Origin: Acidobacteriota bacterium
GTDB taxonomy: Bacteria; Acidobacteriota; Terriglobia; Acidiferrales; UBA7541
Length of the DNA: 45,225 nt
Reading direction: 5' to 3'
NCBI GenBank assembly: GCA_021324935.1
Contig: JAJPIE010000055.1
Location: 1-45,225 of the forward strand
This document shows, in pieces, positions 27,762 through 36,950 of this stretch. The translations under genes were made by a program, and so were the position numbers. The notes below the pieces were generated by a model. That model searched no databases and was not told the DNA's origin. It saw only the letters and a program-made list of their open reading frames with translations. The first letter of the stretch is position 1. Every line of letters begins with the position of its first letter.

Positions 27762-28650
27762 CTACTTCGAGCTTGCCGCGTAAACTCCGCCATCATTTCC
27801 ATCAAACGACACAAACTCGGCCTCTTGCAGGGTTTGCGCTCCGATGCGGGATGCCCGCCGCCCAAGATCAATCTCCAGATTCGGGCACGCGATCCAGCAT
27901 GCCTTCCCAAGTTGTCGGGCGACCACCGCTGCGTGCGAGGTCCGGTTCCGGTGCGATCGCTCCGTTGACCACGCCGATTCCCGCAACCTGCGCATGTGTC
28001 AGCGGCTTGCTGGCTGAATGGGCCAGCCGCGTGCGCGACACCGAATCAAGCTCGATCTCCGCGAGCCGCGCCATCGCTTCCGCGGGAGTGATCAGCCCTT
28101 CCTCCACCTGGTCTATGGCGATCCGCACTGCGGCCCAGGGAGTTCGCTTCGCCGCGCGCGACTGCAGCAGGTAAAGCTTCCCGCATTGCAGCGTGAATTC
28201 GAAATCCTGCGCATCTTGAAACAAGGCTTCCAGCGTCCGCCCCGTTTCTTCGAGTTGACCCCATACGGAAGGCAAGGCTTGCCGCAAACGTTGATGGCCG
28301 CTCCCCACCAATCTCCCGGCAACCACGTCTTTTCCCTGCGCGTTAAATTAAAATCCAGGTATGGCTCGCGCGCTCGGGTCGCCGGGTTCCGCGTGAAGGC
28401 CACGCCCGACCCTGATGCACCGCCTGCGTTCCCGAACACCATGCACTGGATCGTCGCCGACGTTCCTCCATCCTCAGCGATGTGATTTGCCGAGCGGTAA
28501 GCGGCAGCCTTGGGAGCGCGCCACGAGCGGAAAATTGCGGCAGTCGCTTGCCGCAACTGCTCGTACGGACTCTCCGGGCAGGGAATTCCCGCCAGTTCGC
28601 GAAAACGCTCCAGCAGGGCTTGCGTCAATCCCCATTGGCTTTCGAAGTCC
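27762..28650 (-). pseudogene. Degraded pyruvate phosphate dikinase-like gene
   Basis: Three fragments in two frames together read as part of a pyruvate, phosphate dikinase. The frame from about 28650 gives YEQLRQATAAIFRSW and MVFGNAGGASGSGVAFTRNP (ATP-grasp). A frame change near 28330 leads to AQDFEFTLQCGKLYLLQSRA and AAVRIAIDQVEEGLITPAEA. A second change, near 27975 and with about 45 codons lost, leads to TSHAAVVARQLGK with the catalytic phosphohistidine, ending VSFDGNDGGVYA. The first roughly 190 residues of the ATP-grasp domain and any PEP-binding barrel are missing. The enzyme would interconvert pyruvate and PEP; this copy cannot be functional. Confidence 0.8.
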
Positions 28651-29932
28651 AGTTTGCTAGCACGGCCCACGCTCGCCCGCGGTCCTGAGTCAGCCCGGGC
28701 GACTGGTGATCGCGCAACCCCTCCATCGCCGCCCGGAAAACGAATCGCAGGAACTCCACCGCCCCTTCGTCTCCCAGGATGTCGCACAGCCGGTCGCCAA
28801 AATGCATTGCGGAGTCGCGCCTCTGTTCGATGGCCCGGTTGATCAGATTCGCTCCCTCAAGTTCCAGGAATCCCCCCTGGCCAATCTCTTGTTCCGCTGC
28901 CCGCGCCAACAGCGCAAGGCGGTCCTTGCCCTTCAGAAATCCGCGTAACTCTTTTCTCGCCCGGTTCCAATCGATCAGAAACACCAGGCCGGATCCCAGG
29001 AATTTCAGATAGTTGAGCAGTTCGGTGGAATCCTTGGCCGCGAACTGTCCTTGCACAAGTTGGAAGGAGACACCGCTAAGCCCTGCATCCGCCTGCCGGT
29101 TTAGTTCTTTCCCCCACGAAACTTCATATCCCTTTAGCATGTCGCGAAGAAATTGAATTCGCTCCGGATGAATATCCATGTGCGTGATTTGCACTCGCAT
29201 TCCTTTCACATGGATGACCATCACATGAGCGTTCGTGGTACCGATGTCGTTTTGGATGACCAATCAGTCTCCCGCCCGTGTCACCGTTGTGCCCAGGCCG
29301 GGATGGCTGAATTTGAGCCCCGCGCTCCGGTTCAGTTCCGCCATGAACGCGGAAATCAGTGGCCGGTCCGCGGCATCAATGCGATAGACCGACGCGCCGT
29401 CCAGGTGCTCTTCCGAGAGCTCCGCCTGCATGGTGTTTAGCACCTTGTGCAGGTCCATCACCAATTGGTGCAGGCTGCCCTGTCCGGTCTTGGCGGCACA
29501 TGTCAGGTTGTCCACTGCGCTCCGCTCGATCACGTCCTCTTCTGGTTTTGGCAGCGCGGCAATCATGTGTTCGAGAGGCGCGCGGAACTCCCTGCTTTCC
29601 GTATTCGCCCGCGCAAGCACAGGTTCCGCCATCGCCCGGGGATCCCGCTCAATCTGTTCCACGATTTCTCGATAGCCGGGCAGCCTGTATCAGCCTTGTT
29701 CGCGGCGAGTTTGCCTGATCAAGCGGTCCACCGCCTGGCCGTCCACCCCGCCGGCCGAGTGTTCGGCTTGCGGAATCGTCGGGGGCTGTTCGGGATGCTC
29801 GGCTGCCGCCACCGCCACTTGCAAAAGGCTTAGGGAGTACTTGATTCGTTGGTTTGCCGCCAATGCGGCCTGGATCTGGGCGGAACGGTTCAGCTCCGAT
29901 TCTTCAATGGCTTCCAGGATTTGCGCATTCAT
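28625..29932 (-). pseudogene. Conserved gene with two in-frame TGA codons, upstream of the PPDK remnant
   Basis: From an ATG at 29932 with a good GGAGG six bases upstream, one frame runs to 28625 (436 codons) and is interrupted only by TGA at 29690-29692 and at 29264-29266. The flanking sequence continues in the same frame (RRTRREQG/YRLPGYREIVEQ-like context, and GTTVTRAGD/LVIQNDIGTT). The body has strongly protein-like segments such as DGASVYRIDAADRPLISAFM and LVFLIDWNRARKELRGF. I do not know a family name. Both TGA codons could be former CGA (Arg) by single C-to-T changes. It is probably dying together with the PPDK fragment; recoding is a remote alternative. Confidence 0.65.
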
Positions 29933-30322
29933 GGGGCACCTCCGGCTCGGTGCCAAGCTGCGGGCGGTTGATCGATCGCGCGTCCGCGCGAATTCGAAAG
30001 GTAGGCGCCCTCAAATTGGTCTTGCGGAATCGCCGCCGCCGTGACTTGGGTCGCCTTCGCCAATGGGTGTGAGAGGAAATCTCGGACGCACTCTGAGCTG
30101 TGAATAGAGTATAAACGCGTGTTCGGAATGCGGGCCACGAGGACCCTATGGCTCGGCAGCCGGGTTCACAACGGCAGTCCTCGTTTCGGGTCAACTTTGA
30201 ACTTTCGTTTGGAGTCGCCACCCACTGATTCATTCCAGCATTCTTGGGCACAATGGGGCGCGGTACTCTGTCGAATAGCAAGAAGAGTGAGAAAAAGCCA
30301 ACAAAAAATAAAGGTTTATAAA
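29933..30322. other. Non-coding stretch between the pseudogene start and tmRNA 3' end
   Basis: About 390 bp without a credible gene. Next to the tmRNA end the minus strand has CTTTATTTTTTGTTGGC (around 30298-30315), a T-rich tract that may help end tmRNA transcription. A ribosome binding site for the pseudogene lies at 29939-29943. Confidence 0.5.
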
Positions 30323-30673
30323 TGGTGGAGGCGGGGGGAGTCGAACCCCCGTCCGAAAAGCGCTACGCCGCGGAGCCTACATGCTTATCTCAGTTCGTTT
30401 GGTTCGCCCTCCGCGCTTGGAACGAGCAAGAAACGCAGCGGGCTAGTCCGATGGTTCTCGCCCAGGCCTTCCGGACCGAAAGGCTTGGACCAGCTCACTG
30501 TATGACGCTCTTGACCGGGCCCATGAGCAAAGCCCGGGAGAGCGTGCGCTTAATTAATTAAGCAGCAAGTGCCAAGTTGTTGTTGGCAGTTCTAGTTTCC
30601 AGCCAGTTACGGGCGGTTGGCCCCCGGCATGCCTCCGGGACGCGACAGCTTCCGTCGAAACCGTGTCGCCCCC
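30323..30673 (-). ncRNA. ssrA: Transfer-messenger RNA (tmRNA)
   Basis: The minus strand begins GGGGGCGACACGGTTTCGAC, the hallmark 5' end of tmRNA, and ends GTTCGACTCCCCCCGCCTCC then ACCA. The 5' GGGGGCG pairs with 3' CGCCTCC as a tRNA-Ala-like acceptor. Length is 351 nt, normal for one-piece tmRNA. It rescues stalled ribosomes and tags the peptide for proteolysis together with SmpB. The internal frame encodes ANNNLALAA and stops at TAA. GC-rich pseudoknot-like pairs flank it (for example GGGCCC/GGGC elements near 30515-30540). Confidence 0.97.
30558..30587 (-). other. tmRNA proteolysis-tag reading frame
   Basis: Codons GCC AAC AAC AAC TTG GCA CTT GCT GCT TAA encode ANNNLALAA followed by stop. 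The terminal LALAA/LAA end is what ClpXP-type proteases recognise in known tags. Confidence 0.93.
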
Positions 30674-30682
30674 TGAATCGTT

Positions 30683-30688
30683 ATTTTA
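30683..30688 (-). promoter_or_regulatory. Probable -10 box of the tmRNA promoter
   Basis: TAAAAT on the minus strand ends nine bases before the mature tmRNA 5' end (30673). A convincing -35 element is not visible at the expected distance. Confidence 0.4.
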
Positions 30689-30920
30689 CCATGTCTGCGG
30701 AATGCAGGACTTCCCTCGGCAGACTCTGCCCATTTGTCTCGCGGGCCAGGCAAAACCTGCCGGCTCTTCCGTCCCCTCCGTTTGCGGGCCGGCTATCTCC
30801 TGTAAAGTCAATGGAATGCAGTCGCGCCGAAGGCGCTGTTTTGGTCGCCCACGTGCCTCTTCATTCTTGAACTCGCGCCGCGCTCATGGATATCGCGCTG
30901 CGCCCCAGAGGGAGAGCCAC

Positions 30921-31505
30921 ATGTCCGTTATCGGTATTGCCAGCAGCCTCTTTTCGCAATTCCAGGCGCTTGCGGCCCAGAGCAAGTCCGGCCAGCTCAC
31001 GCAAAGTTTCCAGCAGCTCAGTCAGGATTTGCAATCGGGCAATCTGGCGCAGGCCCAGAACGATTTTTCATCTCTGCAACAACTGCTCCCCGGCAGCCAA
31101 CAGAATTCCTTGCTCGCCTCGGCGGCAACCACCACGGGCTCGAATCCGCTGGCTACCGCTGTTTCGCAGCTTGCCCAGGACATCAAGTCCGGCAATGCCA
31201 CCGCGGCGCAAACGGATCTCTCCAACGTTCAGCAGGACGTCCAGCAACTCCGCCAGCACGGAGCGGGTCACGCCCATCATCACCATCACCGCCATTCCGA
31301 GAGCGATTCCTCGCAGTCTCCTTCCAATCCGACGCCCTTCTCCACACTTTTCGGTCAGCTCGGCCAGTCCTTGCAAGCGGGGAATCTTGCCGCCGCGCAG
31401 CAGGCCTATGCTTCGCTCCAGCAAGACTTCCAGCAATTCGGCCTCGGCGCTTCCGCCACGCCAGCGTCAAATTCCGCTTCCAGCAATCTCACCGTCTCCG
31501 CCTGA
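30921..31505 (+). CDS. Triple-repeat Gln-rich protein with a His-rich linker
   Basis: A 194-residue protein with no signal peptide and no family that I can name. It holds three copies of a helical repeat of about 35-40 residues: QLSQDLQSGNLAQAQNDFSS, QLAQDIKSGNATAAQTDLSN and QLGQSLQAGNLAAAQQAYAS, each followed by a Q-rich helix end. Between copies two and three is a linker with HGAGHAHHHHHRH, a possible metal-binding stretch. The start at 30921 has GGGAGA upstream; longer frames begin inside tmRNA. The repeat resembles a TPR-like helical hairpin, but the family is not recognised. Confidence 0.75.
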   Translation: MSVIGIASSLFSQFQALAAQSKSGQLTQSFQQLSQDLQSGNLAQAQNDFSSLQQLLPGSQQNSLLASAATTTGSNPLATAVSQLAQDIKSGNATAAQTDLSNVQQDVQQLRQHGAGHAHHHHHRHSESDSSQSPSNPTPFSTLFGQLGQSLQAGNLAAAQQAYASLQQDFQQFGLGASATPASNSASSNLTVSA

Positions 31506-31881
31506 TAGGTCATGACGGCCGTCGTGAAACGTAAATTGTAGAGGCGGGGCCATAACCAGAGCGTTGCTGAAGTGGTTTCGCCTTTTTGCTTTCCGCACCC
31601 GCACTCCGCTCGGTCTTCCCTCTGAGTCCTCGCTGTTAAATCTCGCGTTCTCTGTGTGCACCACGCAGCGTGTGACGCGTGAACTATCTTTCCGCCGGCC
31701 TAGCGTGCCACACTTCGCTTATCTTTACGCACTCCCGGAATCCCTCCAAATCCCCGCCTGTTTCCCGCTCCGCAGCCCGCCTTGCCACCCCCCGCCCCGC
31801 GCCTCTGGACCGACGACTACTCCGACATCTTCCGCCTCCTCTACTAAGTGTGGCCAATTCCGCTCATCGTAGACTTATCTC
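31506..31881. other. Non-coding stretch before the WG-repeat gene
   Basis: About 375 bp with no convincing gene. At 31538 there is a GTAG followed by a weak GGC-rich hairpin that may be a worn copy of the palindrome family listed elsewhere. Around 31617-31660 there is CTCTGAGTCCTCG and TTCTCTGTGTGC, loosely like the CCTCTGTG-rich tract at 38571. Confidence 0.4.
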
Positions 31882-33057
31882 ATGAAATATCTCCGCTGGA
31901 CGGTAGCCGTACTCGCGGTCTTACTATCGCTGGCTGTTTCTTCCCCTACGTGCGAATGGGACTATTTGATCTGGATTCCCCGTTCCCTCACCGCCGATCC
32001 GCTCTACCGTTTTGTTCGCGAAGGCAAAGTCGGGTATATCGACGACACAGGAAGGATCGTCGTGCCGCCTACGATTGAATTCTATGGCGGAAACTCGGGA
32101 GGAGAGTTCCACGACGGCCTTCTCGAAATTGGAGCATCGGACGGGGAGTACGTCGACCGAACCGGTCGTAAGCCTTTCCATCGGAAATTCGAACGAGGCT
32201 GGGACTTCTCGGAGGGTCTTGCAGTCGCGATGGAGACCGAAGATGGAAAGTGGGGATACATAGACACCAAAGGAGAGTTTGCGATCAGCCCACGTTTCAA
32301 CTCTTCGCCAACGGACTATGTCTGGCCGTTTGAAGGAGGTTTCGCAAAAATTGAAGTTGCTGGAAAATTTGGATACATCGACCACTCAGGAAATTTCATT
32401 ATCCCCCCCACCCTCCTGGATGGAGACTCATTCCACGAAGGCTTTGCTCGCGTCGTTGTCGATGGTCCATGCATTGAAATGCAACGGTTACCCTGTTCTG
32501 CACCAAAAATCGTCCCTCCGGGCGGACAGGTGCAACCTTCAACAGCGAGCTGTAAATATGGATTCGTCGACACCTCCGGCAAAATCCTCTCTGAATTGAG
32601 ATTTGATCAAGCGCTTTTTTTCTCGCAAGGGCTAGCTCCTGTCGAAATTGGCAAGCTTTGGGGATACCTCGATACGTCTGGGAGATTTGCGATTTCCCCA
32701 CGATTCGAAAAGGCTGAGCCCTTCTCGGATGGTCTCGGATTGGTGTCTGAGAACGGCTTGTCCGGGTTCATTGATCGGGACGGCTCATATGTCATCCAGC
32801 CACAATTCAAAAATGCCGAGAGCTTCGCTGGCGGTTTAGCGGTCATCGGAGACGAGGGTTCGGGATACTTCTATATCAACAAGAGCGGCCAGCGGGCGTT
32901 TTCTGGCAAATTCCTTCTTGCGAGCTCCTTCTTCAAAGGGTTGGCGCACGTCAAACTCCGTGAGACTTCCCTTGGGGAGGATTCGCTGGAGGAGACGTTT
33001 GCATACATCAATTCCGCAGGTGAGCGAGTCTTTACGTATCGCTACAAAGTTGATTAA
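31882..33057 (+). CDS. Exported WG-repeat protein
   Basis: 391 residues with a signal peptide (VAVLAVLLSLAVSS) and about eight WG (KWGYID-type) repeats: KVGYIDDTGRIVVPP, KWGYIDTKGEFAISP, KFGYIDHSGNFIIPP, KYGFVDTSGKIL, LWGYLDTSGRFAISP, LSGFIDRDGSYVIQP and two weaker ones. These are beta-rich repeat modules in surface or exported proteins; binding partner unknown. By eye it is less GC-rich than its neighbours, so recent transfer is possible. A GNAT gene follows 30 bp later. Confidence 0.88.
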   Translation: MKYLRWTVAVLAVLLSLAVSSPTCEWDYLIWIPRSLTADPLYRFVREGKVGYIDDTGRIVVPPTIEFYGGNSGGEFHDGLLEIGASDGEYVDRTGRKPFHRKFERGWDFSEGLAVAMETEDGKWGYIDTKGEFAISPRFNSSPTDYVWPFEGGFAKIEVAGKFGYIDHSGNFIIPPTLLDGDSFHEGFARVVVDGPCIEMQRLPCSAPKIVPPGGQVQPSTASCKYGFVDTSGKILSELRFDQALFFSQGLAPVEIGKLWGYLDTSGRFAISPRFEKAEPFSDGLGLVSENGLSGFIDRDGSYVIQPQFKNAESFAGGLAVIGDEGSGYFYINKSGQRAFSGKFLLASSFFKGLAHVKLRETSLGEDSLEETFAYINSAGERVFTYRYKVD

Positions 33058-33087
33058 GGGAAATCAGTTCAGTCCGCAGGAACCCAC

Positions 33088-33561
33088 ATGCCCATATCCA
33101 TCAACCAAGCTACCCTCACCGATCTCGAAATCCTCTTCGCGATGATGCGCCACATGCAGCTCGACGATCCGTGGGAAGAACCCTTTGACGAAGCCACCGT
33201 TCGCGCCAATCTCGCCGAGCTCCTGCAGAATCCCCTTTACGGCGTCACTTATATCGTCCGTGAAGTCACGACACCGATCGGCTATCTGGTGATCTGCTTC
33301 GATTACAGCCTCGAATACCGTGGCAAAGGCGCCTGGATTGACGAACTTTTCGTTGAGGCCGGCCATCGCGGAAAGGGAATTGGCACTCAGCTCCTGGACC
33401 AGGCCGAGCGCGCCTCCCGTGAGCATCTAGCCAAGGTCCTCCATCTCGAAGTCAACCACGGCAACCCTGCCATCGACCTTTACCGCCGCCGTGGCTTCTC
33501 CGACCACCACCGCTACCTCATGTCCAAGCCTCTCGATGGGAAGGGCAGTGTGAACAGTTAA
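33088..33561 (+). CDS. GNAT family N-acetyltransferase
   Basis: 157 residues. The acetyl-CoA binding motif A is clear (IDELFVEAGHRGKGIGTQLL, with R-G-K-G-I-G), followed by HLEVNHGNPAIDLYRRRGF, a standard GNAT motif B. It transfers an acetyl group from acetyl-CoA to an amine; the substrate is unknown. The start at 33088 is an ATG 30 bp after the WG-repeat gene. No strong ribosome binding site is seen. Confidence 0.92.
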   Translation: MPISINQATLTDLEILFAMMRHMQLDDPWEEPFDEATVRANLAELLQNPLYGVTYIVREVTTPIGYLVICFDYSLEYRGKGAWIDELFVEAGHRGKGIGTQLLDQAERASREHLAKVLHLEVNHGNPAIDLYRRRGFSDHHRYLMSKPLDGKGSVNS

Positions 33562-33784
33562 TGGCCAATACCTAATAGCGATCTGCCATTCGCTGCGCTA
33601 GCAAGAGCGACAGCGCCAGGCCTCTCGCCGATGGCTTACGTCTTATAGCTTATGATTCTTGCCATCGCCAACCCCGCATCACCCAATTAGACACACCCGC
33701 CCCCCAACCCGTTGACGCTCCCCTCCTTACCCTCCAGAATGGCAAAACGGGAGAAAGTGGGGCGAGTCGCCTCCACAACAGGTT

Positions 33785-34546
33785 ATGTCAGCGGAATCCA
33801 ACGCCGTCGAACAAGCTGTTGCCCGCGCTCTACGCGATAATCTGGAGCGTATTCAGCGCACTAGCGACGAGCTTCAGCAGGCCATCAACGACATTGTCGC
33901 TGCCTGCTCCAGCAGCAAGCCCACCAACGCCCTGCCCCCCATGCTCCGTGCGCAAACCGCCGCTGCGTCGCTTTCCGCCGCCCTTGAAGTTCTCTCTCGC
34001 TTCACGGCCCTCGTTCTTCAACCCGGCCCCCGCAGCCCGCTCGAAGAGAAGATCACCGAAGCCATCGGCAAGGCCGCTCCCCAGCCGCCGCCAGCCCCCG
34101 CCCGTCCGGCACCGAGCATTCCCGAGCCCAAGGCGGCCGTGCCCGCCCCAGCGCCCATGCCCCGGGTTGAACCACCGTCTCCACCCGTTGAAGCGGAGTT
34201 TCCTGCCGAGTCCTCAGCCTCCGCGGACGTCGAATTCGACATCAACCAGTTGACTCCTGAGGAACAAGAACTTCATCGCCGCGCAAATCGCGTTGCGAAA
34301 GTCTCCATGCAGGATATTAAAATGTTAAGGCCGGAACAGGTGAAGCTGGGCCGCGAAAATCGAGATATCTGCATCCGGCTGAAAGACGACATTGAGAAAG
34401 CTCATCGCGAGTACGATCGTAGATTCAAACCCATCATGGACCACCCGGTGGATTACTTCTATCGCTGGATGGTCGAAATCCTTGCCGACGGCGACGCCTC
34501 CGCTCTCGGCGAATATCCCTACGCCATCGCCAGCAAGTCCCGCTGA
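33785..34546 (+). CDS. Protein of unknown function with helical ends and a Pro-rich linker
   Basis: 253 residues. The N-terminal part (1-95) is helical (NLERIQRTSDELQQAINDI). A linker of about 70 residues is rich in Pro and Ala, and the C-terminal 90 residues form a charged helical domain (ELHRRANRVAKVSMQDIKML, VKLGRENRDICIRLKDDIEK). There is no signal or membrane segment, so it is probably cytoplasmic. I do not recognise a named domain. It is followed by a GTAG hairpin that ends in TTTT, likely its terminator, and then the transglycosylase. Confidence 0.72.
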   Translation: MSAESNAVEQAVARALRDNLERIQRTSDELQQAINDIVAACSSSKPTNALPPMLRAQTAAASLSAALEVLSRFTALVLQPGPRSPLEEKITEAIGKAAPQPPPAPARPAPSIPEPKAAVPAPAPMPRVEPPSPPVEAEFPAESSASADVEFDINQLTPEEQELHRRANRVAKVSMQDIKMLRPEQVKLGRENRDICIRLKDDIEKAHREYDRRFKPIMDHPVDYFYRWMVEILADGDASALGEYPYAIASKSR

Positions 34547-34559
34547 AAACGCCGTCAGT

Positions 34560-34589
34560 GTAGCTCAGGCCTTCAGGCCTGAGGCTTTT
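34560..34589 (+). repeat. GTAG-headed palindrome, also a likely terminator
   Basis: GTAG at 34560-34563 is followed at once by CTCAGGCC, loop TTCA and GGCCTGAG (perfect 8-bp stem, 34564-34583), then GCTTTT. It lies 13 bp after the preceding stop. It shares GGCCTTCAGG with the copy at 42234. Confidence 0.65.
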
Positions 34590-34613
34590 CCATGCTCGCC
34601 CAGCAACGCTCCC

Positions 34614-36950
34614 TGGAAATCGCGATTCCTCCTTCCGGCTGTCTCCTTCGTTCTGATTTTTCTTTCATTTTTCCAGGCGACGGATCTCTCCGCCCAAACC
34701 ACCCACAAAAGGAAATCCAAACCTACGTATCCCAGATCTCCCGCCTGCGCCGCTGGCTGCAAGCCGGAAACCACCGCTCCGGCTCTCGATGCGCAAACTC
34801 CCGAAGACGCCGCCGCCCAGAAAGAACTCGCCGAACTCGCGCGCGATCTCCATCGTGGCACCCCGGGCGCGTACGATAAGCTCGCAAAATTTGCCGATAA
34901 AAATCTGTCCAGCGTCTGGGGACAACGCGCCGCGCTCGCTTTGGGCTACGACGACTATTCCCACAGCAAGGCCCAGCAAGCCCTTACCTGGTTGCAAAAG
35001 GCCAAGTCGGACACGCTGCTTCTCGACTACACCCTCTTCTGGACCGCGCAATCCGAACGCGCTCTGGCCAGAAACTCTGCCGCGGCCGAACACCTTGCCC
35101 AGGTCTTGAAGGATTATCCAAACACTGCCATCAAGGAGCAGGTTCTCGAAGCCTACGTTCCCGCCGCGGTCTCCATCGGTCGCCCGCAGGATGCGCTCGA
35201 CGCCCTCGCCGCCTATCCGGCCACGGGTTCCAAGCCCTCGCTTCTTCTTTCTCGTGCTCGCGCCCAGGAAGCCGTCCACAAATACGTGCTTGCCGCAAAA
35301 GACTACCAGGCGCTGTACTACAAATACCCCCTCGCGGATGAATCCAAGGAAGCCGCCATTGCTCTCCCCCGCCTCAATCATCAGTTGCACAACGAATTTC
35401 CCTACGCCAATGCCGAACTTCAGGATCAGCGCGCGCAGATTTTCTTCGACGCCCACAAATGGCGCGAAGCTCGCCTCGAGTACGACAAGCTTGCCTCCAT
35501 GCTCCGCGACCTGGCGAATCCCACGCGCCAGCGCGCGCTCGTGCGTTCCGCCGAGTGCCGCCAGCATCCCAAGGCCGCGCCTTACCTCTTTGCAAAGCTG
35601 AGCACTCCCGATCCCGAAGCCGATGCCGAGCGCCTCTACTATCTCTCCCAGGCCTGGCGCTCCAATAAAAACGAAGTCCAGATGCTCACGGCGATCGAGA
35701 AGATCGCCGCCAAGTACCCGCAAAGTCGTTGGAACGAAGAAGCCCTCATGGCTGCGGGCAATTACTATTGGGTCGAACTCGACCGTTCCAAGGCCATTAA
35801 CTATTACCAGCGCCTTTTGGACAGTTTTCCCGCTGGCAAGAACGCCTACAACGCCGAGTGGCGCATCGCCTGGGTCGCTTATTTGCAACAGCAGCCCTAC
35901 GCCGACGAGAAGATGACCACCTTCCTCCGCAAATATCCCGTCTCCGGCGGCGCCGTTAACGCGCTGTATTGGCTCGGCCGCGACGCCGAGCGCAGCGGCA
36001 ATCCTGCGCACGCTCGCGCCTACTATCAGAAAGCCCTTGACCGCTTTCCTTCCACCTATTTCGCCCACGCCGCGGAACTTCGCCTCGCAAAACTTCCCGC
36101 TGGCGAACCCGATCCGGTCGATGCACTCGCGCAGATTCCTCCGCCGCCTCCGCTTCGCGCCTTCGACGAACCGATCTCTCCTGCCGTCGCCGATCGTTGG
36201 AATCGCGCCCAGGCGCTGCGCACCATCGCCTTCGATTCCTCCGCCGAACTCGAGCTCAAAGCCGCTTATGCCGCCACCGCCTCGCCGCGCTTCCTCATCG
36301 AAGCCGCGCAAGCCGCCTTCGACCAAGGCCACTTCGCCAGTGGCATGAATTATGGCCGCATGGCCGTTCCGAGTTTTGATTCGCGCAAATTTGCCGATCT
36401 TCCCGTCAACGTCTGGAAGGTTCTCTTCCCGTTCCCCTACGAATCGGTCATTCGCCGGGAAGCCGCCCGCAACGATTTCGATCCTATGTTTGCCGCAGGC
36501 CTGATTCGCCAGGAGTCCACTTTCCAGGCGGACGCCGTCTCTCATGCCAACGCCATCGGCCTGATGCAGATTCTTCCCAAGACCGGCCGGCGTCTCGCGC
36601 GCCAGCTCAAGATCCGCTACACCCGCAAGACCCTCTACGATCCCAACTTCAACATCGAAATCGGCATGCTCTATATCGCGGATCTCACCCGCTCCACTGG
36701 CAGCCCTGAATACGCCGCGGCGGCCTATAACGCCGGCGAAGACCGTGTCGCTCTCTGGAAAGCCGAACGCACCTACGACGAAGTGCCGGAACTCGTCGAA
36801 TCGATTCCGTTTACCGAGACGCGCGAGTACGTCCAAATCGTCCTGCGCAATGCGGAAATATATCGCGCTCTTTACGGTGAAAATTCCAAGCCCACCGTCT
36901 CCGCCGCCACGCCGAGCTCCGGTTCGCTGCTTTCCGCCGAATCCCGCTAA
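34614..36950 (+). CDS. Soluble lytic murein transglycosylase (Slt70-like)
   Basis: An exported enzyme that cleaves the MurNAc-GlcNAc bond and forms anhydro-MurNAc. The long helical superhelix (about residues 30-600) contains TPR-like pairs, and the C-terminal SLT domain has IRQESTFQADAVSHANAIGL (catalytic Glu codon at 36513), GLMQILPKTG and AAAYNAGEDRV. A signal-like FLLPAVSFVLIFLSFFQATD precedes it. No ATG, GTG or TTG lies in frame between the stop of the previous gene and this segment; the nearest in-frame starts are inside the previous gene. The ATG at 34592 is in another frame. I set the left end at 34614 as the beginning of the signal-like region, not as a verified start. Confidence 0.85.
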   Translation, partial: WKSRFLLPAVSFVLIFLSFFQATDLSAQTTHKRKSKPTYPRSPACAAGCKPETTAPALDAQTPEDAAAQKELAELARDLHRGTPGAYDKLAKFADKNLSSVWGQRAALALGYDDYSHSKAQQALTWLQKAKSDTLLLDYTLFWTAQSERALARNSAAAEHLAQVLKDYPNTAIKEQVLEAYVPAAVSIGRPQDALDALAAYPATGSKPSLLLSRARAQEAVHKYVLAAKDYQALYYKYPLADESKEAAIALPRLNHQLHNEFPYANAELQDQRAQIFFDAHKWREARLEYDKLASMLRDLANPTRQRALVRSAECRQHPKAAPYLFAKLSTPDPEADAERLYYLSQAWRSNKNEVQMLTAIEKIAAKYPQSRWNEEALMAAGNYYWVELDRSKAINYYQRLLDSFPAGKNAYNAEWRIAWVAYLQQQPYADEKMTTFLRKYPVSGGAVNALYWLGRDAERSGNPAHARAYYQKALDRFPSTYFAHAAELRLAKLPAGEPDPVDALAQIPPPPPLRAFDEPISPAVADRWNRAQALRTIAFDSSAELELKAAYAATASPRFLIEAAQAAFDQGHFASGMNYGRMAVPSFDSRKFADLPVNVWKVLFPFPYESVIRREAARNDFDPMFAAGLIRQESTFQADAVSHANAIGLMQILPKTGRRLARQLKIRYTRKTLYDPNFNIEIGMLYIADLTRSTGSPEYAAAAYNAGEDRVALWKAERTYDEVPELVESIPFTETREYVQIVLRNAEIYRALYGENSKPTVSAATPSSGSLLSAESR

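Noticed and set aside
28625..29932. Selenoprotein with two TGA-encoded selenocysteines
   Set aside because: No SECIS-like hairpin is evident after the TGA codons, the residues there look like former Arg, and the neighbouring gene is clearly broken.
30322..30561. Frame with EAGGVEPPSEKRYAAEP-like sequence
   Set aside because: Spurious translation of the tmRNA 3' end.
34665..36836. 723-residue minus-strand frame opposite the transglycosylase
   Set aside because: It lies wholly antisense to a gene with clear catalytic motifs and shows no domain, only low-complexity Gly/Val/Arg composition caused by GC-rich codon use.
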